Assembly (NCBI GenBank): GCA_022578965.1
Contig: MU400584.1
Location: 62,001-126,000 of the forward strand
Reading direction: 5' to 3'
From: Xylaria sp. FL1777
Lineage: Eukaryota; Ascomycota; Sordariomycetes; Xylariales; Xylariaceae
DNA length: 64,000 nt
This document shows positions 10,892 through 23,242 of this stretch, one piece after another. Positions within the stretch are counted from its first letter, which is position 1. Every line of letters starts with the position of its first letter. The position numbers and the translations under genes were made by a program. The notes under the pieces were generated by a model, which worked only from the letters and a program-made list of their open reading frames with translations, had not been told where the DNA came from and did no database searches.

Positions 10892-13511
10892 CTAATGCCG
10901 GAGTGGGGGAAATGGCGGCTGAGGAGACACGGGAGGCTGATGACTTCCCCGACTTTGGAGCTTGATGATATCTGCAGCCTAAATCATACAGCATATTAGC
11001 AGCTAACATACAATTTGCTTAAGACACGGGTTAATTTGTTGTTGTAGAAGGAATAGGAGACAAGACCATACCTTCTCGGCGATGGCATAAATGGCAGACT
11101 GTATATGTCCGCTAGGGATTAGCGGCATGATACTCGCATCTACTACCCTCAAGTTCCTCGTCCCATATACCCTTAGGTCCGTATCGACGACACCCCCGGC
11201 GCTGCGCGGCATCATGGCGGCTGTACCCGAGGGATGAAATTCCGTACGCACCATACTTTTAATTGTTTCCATGAGTGCCGTACGGTTCTTTAGGTCCTGA
11301 GTCCTGAGCCCCGGTGGCGATATCGGGAACAACGCGGCCATGGCATCAGTAGCAATAAGACGGTCGTTGAACTCGATCCCCATCCGCAGGATTTCGCAGT
11401 CAAATGCATGAGAGCATAACCGAGGATCAAGGTCTGGCGGTTCATTGTCGAATATTGAAGACGACCGCGCCCGAATTATTCCTCGGGAGAGCGTATGCAT
11501 TGCGCTGACAGCCAGTTGACCCCAGGATGTTACCATAAGCTCATAAGCAGCGACATCGCGGCGGGAGAGCAGAGCGCGTATCTCGATTTTCTGCGCGTCA
11601 TAGCCAGCACGTAGTGTGGCGTCGTACGTCGGGGGGAGGTTTGGGGTTGATTCGTTCGTAATGAGGCGAAGAAGCTGCGAGTGTATCTGATCGAGCGCCG
11701 GGAAAGCCACAGCATTGACCATTGTTGCAGTCCATGGCCCTACCCTAAGTGTCAATCAAGTCACCTCTTGAACAGGATCGAATTGCTTACCCGTGCGATT
11801 GTTGAGGTACTCTTCCTTGACAGCGTCCCTCGTGTCTCCTACAATATCTAGGGCCGTAAAGATACCCGGCGCTGTATCTAGCAGCTCATCAGTATATGGG
11901 AGAACCGTCAGCGGAAGCTCTGCTCTTACATTCGTATACAGGTTGGATCATTGCGTGATCTTGCAGGTTACTGCCGACTCCGGGTAGATGTACTAAAACG
12001 TCCACATTGAGATTTTGCAAATGCTCAGCTGGCCCGAACCCGGAAATCTGCAGTAGAACAGGCGATAAGATGGCACCTGCAGCGAGGATGACCTCCCTTC
12101 TGCAATAAACTTGGTATTTCGGGGCGGTCGAGTTAGCTGCGAGCTAGAGACACGGAGAGTTAGCCATTGAAGCAGTACTCAGCTATCGGGACGGGTCATA
12201 GCACGAAAAAAGGGCCCAGATAAATACGAGGTTCGAAACCCGACTGCTTTACCTCAACTCCAGTGACAGTGATTTTCCTGCGTTTACTCTCCGGTCTCTG
12301 AGAAAAGTCCTTCACTGTCTGATTGCGAACAACTCCGTTTAGGATCCGCGTGACCATATGGCTAGCCAACAGCTCAAGATTAGGACGCGAGAGAACAGGA
12401 TCCAAATATGCCGTACGGGCGTCAGCTCGTGACTGGTTCAGCATCAAGATGCTGCCTGAGACCAGGTCCACACCTGTCGCGTAGCCGCTGTTGAGATCCT
12501 CATTAATGGGGATGCCAAGCTCCTGGACGCCATTGAGGAAGTTATCTGTGTGAATTGATATTAATCAAATTCATATCGACCGATAGGATGGACCGAACAC
12601 CTACAGGTCTGGTTATAAACATAACGTGGAAAGCCAACTTGGACTGGTCCTTGTCTCCCATGCTTGCCTCGCGTAGGATTTACGTGTAGCGAACTTTGCA
12701 GTGATAGGTTACTCTGCGCCGTATAGTTCTCAGACTACATTACGGGCATGTATCAGTACTCACAATTTCAAGTACCGGTACCAGGATTGAAAGGATGATT
12801 TCCGCACCTTGAGAAAATATGGCAGCAGGTCCGTCCATCCCCAGCCTGGATTCCCCAAGTTCTTCCAGGCGTCGTAATCCGCGGCGGCGCCTATTTAGGA
12901 ATCTAGAGTCAGTAAGTGCTGTTCTATTTCCGGTAAAACAGAACCCATAGTTAGGAATAAGGGAGGCATTAGAGACTCCAGAGTACTGACCTCTAGTCCA
13001 ACATAGACCATTCAAGATAGTGCTACCGCCCACAACACGTCCCTGATTGAATGTTCGAGTTTGATTATCTAGGAACTGCTGTGGCGTCGTAGTTACAGAC
13101 CATGCATAGCGAGACGGATTCTCTTGTCCGACGTTACCGGGTACCGTGACATCTTCCGCACGATCGTCTCTGATTACAAGCAAAAGTTAGAATAAATACA
13201 CCGGGCACTATGTATACGAGGTTGGGCATAGCTCACAATTCTCCAGCTTCTACAAGCAAAACCGATACTTGGGAAAATACACTTTAGTAACTTGTGTCTC
13301 GTGAGTGATGCAAGTGGTTGGTATGCGTACCTGAAGCATCTTCAGAAAGTCGATTAGCGACGACGAGACCCCCGATTCCGGCTCCGACAACAATGTAATC
13401 GTAGCTATTCCGGAGCGGAAGCGAGCCATTTCGTCCAGGGATGACCTGAATGCCGGAAGCTAGGTAGAGGAGCGCGTAGACGCCAAGGAAGCTGGCAAGG
13501 AATGGCTTCAT
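10892..13511 (-). CDS. Secreted GMC-family FAD oxidoreductase, ten exons
   Basis: Exons (minus strand): 13511-13331, 13267-13237, 13169-12991, 12890-12808, 12734-12605, 12545-12253, 12143-11930, 11877-11791, 11739-11072, 10978-10892. All phases join, giving 650 residues, normal for fungal GMC enzymes. A signal peptide (1 to about 20) is followed by the FAD-binding VVGAGIGG (41-48) and LLVEAGE. The family signature GRVVGGSTILNGLCWTRG is present. Near the C-terminus, FHPSGTAAM (His568) and GHIQSAIYAIAEK (His611) supply the two expected active-site His positions. The family oxidises alcohols or sugars at the FAD, passing electrons to oxygen or quinones; aryl-alcohol oxidase/dehydrogenase-like is the closest feel, but the substrate cannot be read. 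Intron 7 (11878-11929) is the least certain: its bases also read as plausible coding sequence in another frame. Confidence 0.87.
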
Positions 13512-16500
13512 TGCTGGATGATTTGACGATCGTGGGTGGAAAGCAAGACAGCACTGTACGTTTTTTTTTTTTGAAGGAACGTGGTCGGAGGATTAATAAG
13601 AGACGTAGGTAGGATATGGCACGAGGACAGGGAGAAGACCTTGAGGTGTACGAGCATGGTTGTTGATAACGCGAGCAAACGCATACAGGTGTGTATACAT
13701 TCCAGTATTATCAACGCCCTGTTCTCTACTGTATTCTCTAGCTTAGGTACTTAGTACATTAACCACAATTCTTTGATCTAGGGTTACTGGTACTAACAAG
13801 GCCACTACCAAGGCGTACACGCTCAACTGGCAATGACAGAACCTCATTGTAGTATTCTCGCCTTTGGGATGTTCATATCTATTGTTTACAGCATTGATTC
13901 ACTGGGTAAAACGGAGCTACATAGGGAAGGAGAGAGACACCACCGCCTTCATAGCGACACCAGCATGGAATAACCGAGATAGACCGACCTGACCGTATAA
14001 CCGTCACCTATCCAAACATCCTTTGAATTTCTATAGGCGATGATGATCCCCGAAATTGACGGATACATATGCGTCACTCCTCGGAGCAGTAGTCGAAAAT
14101 TTGTGCTAATATGCGCCGCCAATAAAGGGTTAGTCGTCTGCGGCCAGCCAGCTCTTTGGATGGGCATGTATATGTGCATCGGACGCAGGTCCGAGAAAGG
14201 GGAGTGGTCCGCGTCACACAAGGATAAACAGTGTGTTAACTCTTCCCCCTTCCCTTCTCTGTACATAAATAAATAATAATGCTCTTTGACCTTCCATAAG
14301 TCCGGCAAAGGCTTACAGAGTTATTCCCGTTTATTCTACCCCGTGCTAGCTACTTATCGTCATCCTTCATAGCAAATGGATGGAAGCCTGGAAATCCAAA
14401 CTCCTGAAGCTAGTATTTGATGGCCTGGGAGCGTACAATTCTCGACTTAGTAACCTAGAGGGGTGTTGATAGTTTGAAAAGCAGTTGCTGCGCCTTGTGT
14501 ACCGTTGCATCCGATTGCTTGTATGATCTGCATACGGGCGAGAGCGTTGTGGCTACTCGCCCTTGCCGATATTTTGTTCATACGAGCCAGCATTAATACT
14601 TAGACACACTGCATATAAGTGGTTAATCAGAATATACACTTATTTAGTTAGGTCAGTCACGTTTTAATGATTTTTTGAAGCTGGTATGATGGGGTCGTTC
14701 GCCCCTTTTTGTCCATTGGGGAAACCAAGATACATCCGCGTACTGGGCCAAAGACTTCGAAAAAGTGTCTGTAGGTGTCCGGACACCAACCAATTGCCTC
14801 AATAACCGCTCTGCATTTGACTACCTAGGCAGTTTAACAACTTTAGAAGCTTATCCATCTTGAAAAGTACTCATTAGTCTGCCTTCTCACAGCTAGCTGA
14901 GAATCGGAACCGCTTAATAGCTGTTTGCATTGCGACGCCATAACTCAAGACCCGAGGGATAGTCCCTAAATACCTATGTTAGAAGGTTATGTTTCGGTGG
15001 AATTGTCTAGGGAAGCCTTTTCTCATGTTTATCTCCACGATATACTGAACAGCTCCCTTCACGGAACGTTGCAGACAATTTAACGCATGAGATCTACAAT
15101 ATCCCGTTAGCCACTCACTCTTAATTCAAGGGTTATGGATGTCTAAAGGTAGCACATATCCTCGAAAGAATATATTCACATCCCCAACAGGTACCGGCGG
15201 TAACAAGGCTTTGAGACTCGGGAATTACGCCGTCACAAGACTCTATGCCTGGTAGTAACTAGTCAGGGTTAGAAGAACGCGTCTTCTTATAACATGATCA
15301 ATAGATTAAGAATATCGCGCCACTTACTCTGGAGCTGGTCTTAGTTCGTAATCTAGAGGCACGCATTTCGAGGCAAGAGTAGGTAAGGTTTCACGTACTA
15401 TTAAGTGGCTCTTATGACAGCCCATTTTTGCATCTCTAGGAATAATGAACACAACATGACAATGATTAGGTCTTGGTAGAATCCTACTGTTGGGATATTC
15501 TACGATCACGAATCAGAACGGCTCACTGCCAATTTCCTGACAGAGAGGTCTCGGTGAGTCAATTGGGATTTGGCTCAATGACAGCTCGATGACAGCTCCG
15601 TGCGCATGGTTGGCATAACGTTTGCTGATAAGGCGACGTCTGCATTGAGCAGCTAACTTTAAAATGCTGTTGAGCCTCCTCGCTCTTTCGACATAGAGCT
15701 CGGTGAGCTCCGTTTCTGGACCTGATTTTCTGCATACTTAAAGTACCGATGGAGTGCTCCTCGAGATCAATCCCCTTGCATAGGGGGCTATGGGTACCGT
15801 GGGAAAACCTCCATTGTTGTGCTTCCCCATAAGATATACCGCGGCGAATAGGTTCCGTTGCTACATCTACATACAATACTCCTGTTTATACTACCTAAGC
15901 TCCATACCTAGGTAAGTAGGTACTTAAAAGGGGAGGGTACCTTTTACCTGAGAAGGCTAAGTTGCCGAACTTAGACATCCGCTTTGCCGCTATCCCATTC
16001 GACTTTTTTTTCCCTTTTTTCCCTCAACCTCTTTATTATTTAAAATGACACACTTTTGATTTCCTGTCAAGTGACACGAGATACCGGATTCGGTAATACC
16101 ACTTACTGCGTACACTACATATCCTACTTCTCCCTCACGGGATACCCCAAGGGGACCTGCATGCTTTATCGCGTGGAGGCGAGTTAGAGTTATATAGAGG
16201 TAGGTAGTAAGTAAGTACTATAATGGTTTATACACTGTTTATGTGAGTATCTAGGTAAAGGATAGGTACCTACTTACCACACTCACTTATTGCCACTTCG
16301 ATCTTACACGAAACTTTCCAACCGAGCATTTAAATTCTGGCTAATTACCTACGTACACTACATACCTAGGTAAGGCAGCCTGATAATCGGAACCTACATT
16401 AGGTATTTCTTAGGGAAGTTACCTACAAACTCGTTTGGTATATTGTATCTTATAGTGGGAAGAAGTAGGTACCTTAGTATGGACTGCACGGCTATGAGTG

Positions 16501-16928
16501 CGCTGAAAGTTTTATAAGTGAGAGCTAACTACCTAGGTAGGTAGAGGCGCAAGATTTATAGTGGAGAGATCATGCCTATATAGGCACTACATATACTAAA
16601 TTAGTCCTTATCGGACCCTTATCACCACCTACAGTAGGTAGGTAGGTAGGTACCTACCTCCTACGGTCAAGGTTCTACCCACGCCCCCCAATGTCGCATT
16701 CCTGTTCCCACCGATGGAGCTTTGAGTCACGGTGTGCTGTGATTTTGTGCAGGCAGGTTTCACAACCTTTTGGGGGGTTCAACGTTGGGTATAAAGCTCA
16801 CTTGGCAATAGTCGCCGCTGTCGCTCCCTGCCTCGATTGAATTGTCTCGATGTTCCTTCTCTTAGTTTACCAAAGCCCTCCCCTCCTCAATTGCTAGACT
16901 TAAGAGATTATATGATGTGCTCTGCGTC
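13512..16928. other. Gene-free region between GMC and NAGS genes
   Basis: No supported gene in 3.4 kb. Short frames (13949-14308, 15559-15876, both minus) have no motifs and no splice partners. From about 15890 to 16665 the DNA is crowded with CCTAGG, TACCTAGGTA and GTAGGTACCTAC words. The last 200 bases should hold the promoter of the downstream gene. Confidence 0.5.
16634..16664. repeat. (GTAG)n/(CTAC)n palindrome
   Basis: Four GTAG units run directly into CTACC units, forming a near-perfect palindrome centred on GTAC. It is the longest example of a word family scattered through the intergenic DNA of this window. Confidence 0.8.
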
Positions 16929-19204
16929 ATGATCCTACGGCATACAACGTATAAGAAGGCTGCCGCTGGCTGGAATGTATGTCACTTACCTCGGTAATCT
17001 CTGCCGCCACCATGTATACGTGTGTGTATATCTGTGTATACATATATATGTATAGGTATATATGTATATGCTGTACCATTCATCGCCACCATGCAACAGC
17101 TGGAAAACCAAGCACATTGAATGTAACCAAAGGCTTATTAATTTTTACTCTCCCAGACACCATTGCTCAAGCATTCCGGCCACACCAAAACAGATGAATT
17201 GTCTCATGGAGGAGGCAGGGGATCGTCGACGCTCGCTTCTCGCCCATCGCGACCTGCAAGCACCGGCGGGGCTGCATTGCCATTTGTGTCGCCTTACGCC
17301 TCCATTTCGGAGTCGCAGAAGCTGAAGAACACCCAAGAACGAGTATTGAGCTCTGATCACCTCCGTAAAGTCACGAGCTTACACGATGATAGGATTTTTT
17401 GGTTTCTGTCCTCGAAACCTCGGTCACTAAGCGAGATGCCAAGGCCTACATGAATAGGTTTGTGCCTTTCCTGGAGAGGAAATCGGCAACGAGCTTCAAG
17501 CAACGCACCGCGGCGCAAACCCATTCCCAAGGCCATGGAACCGCACCTGATCCCTCTGCTACTTTGGCAAGCGGTGCCAAGGCTAGGGACGAAGAATCCG
17601 TACTTATACAACCTAGTCCGAAGTCGGAACAGGACATTACAATCCAGGAGCCTCTGTTTGTGGCCCTGGTCAAGTTCCGTGTTCCCGAGGCTGTGAATGA
17701 CACTACATTTAACGGAGTCGCCAAGACACTTAGCCGGCTCAGGAAGCTTGGCCTCGTTAGTGTGGTGGTTGTTGATTGCGATGGCCAAGGCCAAGACGAA
17801 ACCACTCAACGGCAGACCGCGACTGCACAGGCGAGACGTTTAGCCACCGCCATCGACAAGGACGATACTCCGGGCGCACGAGTAATCGACTCGCCTATAA
17901 CCATAGCAAAACGGGACGGTATTCCTGCGTCACGCTTCACTTCACAAGACTTATACATTGGAAACCCGGGCGAACTCATGTCCACTTTGCAGGATGACCT
18001 CATTGCTATAATACCTTCCTGTGGATACACGGTAGATACATGTATCCGGAAACCCGTCAATGTGAATGACGCTATCCTAGCTCTCACAAGACAACTCTCT
18101 GGCCTTCAGTTCGTACAAGTTCCACACGATGAGTCTCCAGTTACGAAAATCTTCAGGGCCGCCGAAGTTTATCGCATTATCATCCTTGACCCCCTGGGGG
18201 GCATCCCAGCGAAGAATCGAGCAACAGGCAGGCATCTCTTCTTGAATCTTGAGCAGGAGTTCCCCGAAGTCCAGGCTGATCTAGAGGCGCCCGCGGGCCC
18301 AGGAGGAGTTGGTGAAAGTACTGATAGGGCACGCCACTTGGAGAATGCCAAACTCGCGAGGGACGCTCTATCTCTCCTTCCTCCAACTTCCTCAGCGATT
18401 ATCACGACTCCACAAGAGGCAGCAAAGGAGCGTAGACCTGAGGAGAACGTCATGGATCTTGCGCTTGTCGGCACCAGACGGGGACAAAACCCCCTAATCC
18501 ACAGTCTCCTGACTGACAAACCGGTTCAGTCACCTTCGCTACCCACTGAACGTTTCACGCCGATCACGTCGTCAACTGGGACTTGCCAAATAGGATCGTT
18601 AACAACATTGGCTAAGCGTGGTATGCCTCTTACCATCTTTCCAAATCCTAAAACTACACCGTGGAAACCCCCTAAACCGGGACAGAGCAGCCTGAGCTTA
18701 GCGGATCCCTGTATCGACCTCCCACGGCTAGTCAACTTAATTGAAGACTCCTTTGGACGGAAACTCGATGTTGATCACTACCTGAAGCGCATCAACGGCA
18801 ACCTGGCGGGGATTATAATCGCGGGCGAGTATGAAGGAGGCGCTCTCCTTACGTGGGAGAATCCTCCAGGAACAACAGACCTAAGCCGACGAGTACCATA
18901 CTTGGACAAATTTGCTGTTCTCCGTAAAAGCCAAGGCGCGGGAGGTGTGGCGGACATCGTGTTCAACGCGATGGTTCGGGACTGCTTTCCCGAGGGGGTG
19001 TGCTGGAGGAGTCGAAAAGATAATCCCGTCAACAAATGGTATTTTGAGCGATCAAGGGGCACATTGAAGCTCAAGGGTATGAACTGGACTATGTTCTGGA
19101 CAACCCCGAAATTGACGTTGCATGACCAGAAGTTCCACGACTACGAGGCTGTGTGCCGCAGTATTGAGCCATCGTGGTCAGATAAGAAGCACATAGTCGA
19201 CTGA
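16929..19204 (+). CDS. ARG2: Mitochondrial N-acetylglutamate synthase (amino-acid N-acetyltransferase)
   Basis: Exons 16929-16976, 17157-17342 and 17393-19204 give 681 residues. The first committed step of arginine synthesis is made here: acetyl-CoA plus glutamate to N-acetylglutamate, in mitochondria. Exon 1 starts MILRHTTYKKAAAGW, a basic amphipathic presequence. Joining exons 2 and 3 yields DFLVSVLETSVTKRDAKAY, the conserved fungal start of the mature protein. A long amino-acid-kinase-like region follows, then the C-terminal acetyltransferase domain from about residue 560 (LDKFAVLRKSQGAGGVADIV, then NPVNKWYFERSRG). Intron 1 (180 bases, GTATGT...CAG) contains a TA-rich stretch, and intron 2 is 50 bases. 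The first exon is the weakest part of the model, but frame, donor and presequence agree. Known as arg-14 in Neurospora and ARG2 in yeast. Confidence 0.9.
17020..17075. repeat. TA/TG-rich simple sequence in NAGS intron 1
   Basis: Imperfect GTGTATAT/GTATATAT repeats lie inside the first intron of the N-acetylglutamate synthase gene. Confidence 0.7.
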
Positions 19205-20698
19205 GAAAGAAAGAAAAGGAAATCTAGAAACCTGCTGAAACAAGCAATAGAATGTAGAATGTGACCCAGCCGTAACCATGTGCCCTTGGCGTGAAGACTC
19301 CATACATACACAACAAGAAATTGGAGAACCTAACTTGTTTTTATCAGCTGCCAATTATCTACGCATGTAATTGGTAGTCTCGTGGCATCACTCTACAAGC
19401 TTCCATTTCTCCCCATGCCGCCCAGTGATTGAAGCTGAATGATGAATAAAACTGGCAACGAGTTTTGTTCCTGGTCTCATACGGTACTCAACTATGGTAT
19501 GGCGTCACTCCCCATTTTGGTTGTGATAACGACCGCTTACTAGCTACTTCTCTAGTTGCGAAGATCTCTTATATAAGGACTTTATCAATATAAAAAAAGA
19601 AAAGAAAAAGAATCTCGGGAATAATCTAGCAGCTGAAGCAATATTTCTGTCATACCTAGGTGCCTAGATGGTATTATAGGTATGCGGGAGCTAACTCCGG
19701 TGATCTACTCATGCTCGATGGCGGGGCGGTCAAGAGGGGGAGGAGATTTATAACCCCACCATTTTGCGATCCCGACTGATAGGCAGCGATAACAGCTGAG
19801 AGCGGGGTGATAAGGGCCGTTGGTAGGGGTGCTCCTAGTCGTCGTCGTTGAGACGGGGTGCGGCGGGACGAACGAGAAAAAAAAATTCGAAACGATAAAA
19901 TTACTAAAATTTAGAAGTGTAGTAGTCATTGAGAGTCAGGTACAACTTGGCAATACATGGTAATTTTATGGGTATTACCTTAGGTAATTAATGTATGGGT
20001 CTACATAATGGGTGTGCTGGTATGGGTTTATGGACAAGGCTGGCAATGATTGCTACCTACCTACTATAACTTTGTTATGGTAGTAGTACTGATGCTACCT
20101 AGGTACTATAAGTAGGATCAATAACCACTATTGGGGTGCAAGTACTTAGGTAACTACCTAGCCAAGGCGGTCCGCATGCGTTGGGAATGTTTTGGATTTT
20201 CCTGCTGGCTGGTACGTGAAGTCTCTAGAAGTTTCGCAGCACGGCAGCTGCTACACAGCACGCCCCCGCCAAGGGGGGGTGTGGCTAAAGAGGGGTAAGC
20301 CGGGTGAGGCTAGACTGCACATAATTCGACCACAGGACAGACCTGTCCGCCTGTCCCTCCCTCTCCCACCTTGCTATTAGGTAGTCTACACTACAGTGCG
20401 CATTTGGGCAGCTTTTTTTTTTTCCTACACCATATTTAAGAGAAAGCCTCTTCTATCCTGTCGTGCTAGGTAGTCACTACGCTAGATACACCCGAAGCGC
20501 TGCACCCAGACGACTGAACATAGATTCCCCCCGCCGTCCCGACCTTCCTTCACCGCCCGAGCCTGGCCTCTCTCTTCTCGACGTGCTGTTTGTTGCCGCC
20601 ATCTCTTCTCGCCTCTCCTCTAGAACACCCCTCCACCCATCCTTAGCGGAACTCCGTGCAACCAGACTACTCCGACTTGTTACGTCCATCCAGACAAG
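19205..20698. other. Intergenic region upstream of the Hsp110 gene
   Basis: No gene is supported. About 19600-20170 contains several CCTAGG/TACCTAGGTA words. About 20410-20690 is pyrimidine-rich on the plus strand, typical of a fungal promoter and 5' UTR, and should serve the chaperone gene that starts at 20699. Confidence 0.55.
20221..20300 (+). promoter_or_regulatory. Possible stress-response elements upstream of Hsp110
   Basis: AGAAGTTTCG at 20227-20236 matches two adjoining heat-shock-element modules (nGAAnnTTCn). The usual third module is absent. AGGGG words, the core of STRE sites, occur at about 20268-20280 and 20288-20295. Position about 400-470 bases before the ATG suits a promoter. 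These are short words and may be chance. Confidence 0.3.
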
Positions 20699-23242
20699 AT
20701 GAGCGTCGTTGGTATGTCTCCTCGCTCTGGCTACTCATGCCGGCCATCCATGCGTCCGGCCTCTCGTCTGTCTTCGGTCTACTAACGCCGCCGTCCTTCA
20801 GGTGTCGATTTCGGAACGCTCAACACGGTTATTGCTGTTGCCAGAAATCGAGGCGTCGATGTTGTGCGTAACACCTTTCGTTCTCTACCCGTCCGTTTTA
20901 TACTGTTGTAGCCCCGGTCGTAAGGCTGACAATTCACCTGTTGATTAGATCACCAATGAGGTTTCCAACCGGGCGACGCCGTAAGTGTTACCCCGCCTGG
21001 CTGGCAATATCTTCTTCCCGCTAACGTCCGCCTGTAGTTCCCTCGTCGGATTCGGCCCCAGGGCCCGCTACCTAGGCGAGCCGGCGAAGACACAAGAAAT
21101 CTCCAACCTCAAGAACACCGTCTCCTCCCTCAAGCGTCTTGCTGGGCGCGCCCTGAAAGACCCCGACGTCCAGATCGAGGCGCAGTATGTCTCGGCTGCC
21201 CTTGTAGATTGTAATGGCCAGGTTGGCGCCGAGGTCTCGTACCAGGGCAAGAAGGAGAAGTTCACGGCGACCCAGCTTGTTGCCATGTTTCTAAGCAAGA
21301 TCAAGTCGACCGCTGCCGCCGAATTGAAGCTGCCGGTGGCTGATGTTGTCCTGAGCGTGCCACCATGGTTCACTGACGTCCAGCGACGAAGCATTCTCGA
21401 TGCTGCCGAGATCGCCGGTCTCAAGCCGCTTCGGATCATGAATGACACCACCGCGGCCGCCTTGGGCTACGGCATCACGAAGCTGGATCTCCCGGCCGAC
21501 GATCAGAAGCCGCGCCGTGTTTGCTTCATAGATATCGGTCACAGCAACTATTCTTGCTCTGTAGTCGAGTTCAAAAAGGGCGAGCTGACAGTCAAGTCCA
21601 CTGCCTTTGACCGTCACTTTGGTGGTCGCGACTTCAACTTGGCCCTGGTGAACCACTTTCAGAAGGAATTCAAGGGCAAGTACCGTATTGACATTGCGTC
21701 TAACCCCAAGGCTTTGGCTCGTGTCGAGGCTGGTGCCGAGAAGATGAAGAAGATTCTGTCCGCCAACCAACAAGCACCCTTAAACATTGAGTCTCTCATG
21801 AACGACATCGACGTTAACGCTATGGTCACGCGACAAGAATTCGAGGCCCTCGTTGAGCCGCTCTTGAATAAGGTCACAGCACCCTTGGAGCAGGCCCTTG
21901 CCGATGCTGGACTGACCAAAGATGATATCGATTTCATTGAACTGGTCGGTGGTAGCACTCGTGTGCCAGCCATCAAGGAGAGAATCCAGGCCTTCTTTGG
22001 CAAAGGTCTTTCGTTCACTCTCAACCAGGATGAGGCCATCGCTAGAGGTTGTGCCTTTGCCTGTGCCATCCTGTCACCTGTCTTCAAGGTCCGCGATTTC
22101 TCCGTTGCGGATATTGTTCACTACCCGATCGAATTTTCTTGGGAGAAGGACGTAGATATTCCAGATGAAGACACGAGCCTGACTGTCTTTGGCAAGGGCA
22201 ATGTCTTGCCCTCTACTAAAATTTTAACCTTCTACCGGAAACAGCCTTTTGACCTAGAGGCGCGGTACTCGAGTCCCGAAGTCCTCCCCGGCAAGATATC
22301 TCCATTCATTGGCCGTTTCTCTGTCAAGGGAGTCAAGGCAGACCCTAAGACGGAATTCATGATCTGCAAGCTAAAGGCAAGAGTTAATATCCATGGTATC
22401 TTAAATGTAGAAAGTGGTTATTTCGTCGAAGAGCAAGAAGTCGAAGAGGAGATTAAGGAAGACAAGAAGGACGATGGCGAGAAGAAAGATCCTGATGTAA
22501 GTTTGTTTTTCTTTATCAACCCGCTAGGCAGACTGGCGGACTGCAGCTCTGGCGCTGTAACATCCCTATAACTAACTTCTCTTTTCTGTTCCAGGCCATG
22601 GAGACCGATGACAAAAAGGATGACAGCAAGCCTAAGACGCGAAAAGTGAAGAAACAAGTCCGCAAAGGCGATCTACCTATTGTCGCTGGAACTACTTCTC
22701 TCGACACAAACGCCAAGACCACTTTGTTGGAGAAAGAGGCGGCCATGATTATGGAAGATAAACTAGTGGCCGACACAGAAGAGAAGAAGAATGAACTTGA
22801 GACTTACATCTATGACATGCGTAACAAGCTGGACGACCAGTATGCCGACTTCGCCAGCGATGAAGAGAAGGACAAGCTAAGGGCTAAGCTCACCGAAAGC
22901 GAGGTAAGTTCTGCGCATTCCCCATCTTATGGATGCAGCGTGGCTGACTTTTATTAGGATTGGCTGTATGAGGAGGGCGAGGACACCACAAAGGCTGTCT
23001 ACGTCTCCAAGATAGACGAGATCCGTTCTATGGCGGGTCCCATCACTCAGAGGTACTTTGACAAGGTAGAGGCCGACCGCCAAGCCTTGCAGGCCAAACT
23101 TGACGCCGAGGCGGCCGCAAAGAAGGCGGCTGAGGAGGAAGCCCGTAAAGCAGCTGAGCCGGAGAAGAGCGAGGGCAACAAGGATGAGGAAATGACAGAT
23201 GCCGAAGCCGCTAAGCCCGAGGGCGAAGAGCCTCAATCTTAG
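20699..23242 (+). CDS. SSE1: Hsp110-family chaperone, nucleotide exchange factor for Hsp70 (Sse1/Hsp88)
   Basis: Exons 20699-20711, 20802-20863, 20949-20980, 21038-22496, 22595-22903 and 22958-23242; phases join into 719 residues, the usual Sse1 length. The N-terminal actin-like ATPase starts MSVVGVDFGTLNT and includes SLVGFGPRARYLGEPAK, IMNDTTAAALGYGI, HFGGRDFNLALV and LVGGSTRVPAIKE. Asn/Ser replacements in the GFGPRAR region (Hsp70 has F-D-ER) mark Hsp110 rather than Hsp70. The substrate-binding half has the acidic, Lys-rich insertion typical of the group (EEEIKEDKKDDGEKKDPD), a helical lid with WLYEEGEDTTKAVYV and an Ala/Glu-rich tail. It acts in the cytosol to release ADP from Hsp70 and hold unfolded proteins. 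Introns crowd at the 5' end, common in fungal Hsp70-like genes. Confidence 0.95.

Noticed and set aside
10613..10999. 128-residue plus-strand open frame
   Set aside because: Runs antisense through the last exon and last intron of the GMC oxidoreductase, starts at a non-ATG codon and resembles no family.
10892..23242. A metabolic gene cluster around GMC oxidoreductase and NAGS
   Set aside because: The neighbours are a chaperone and primary-metabolism gene 3-7 kb apart; no synthase, transporter or regulator is present.
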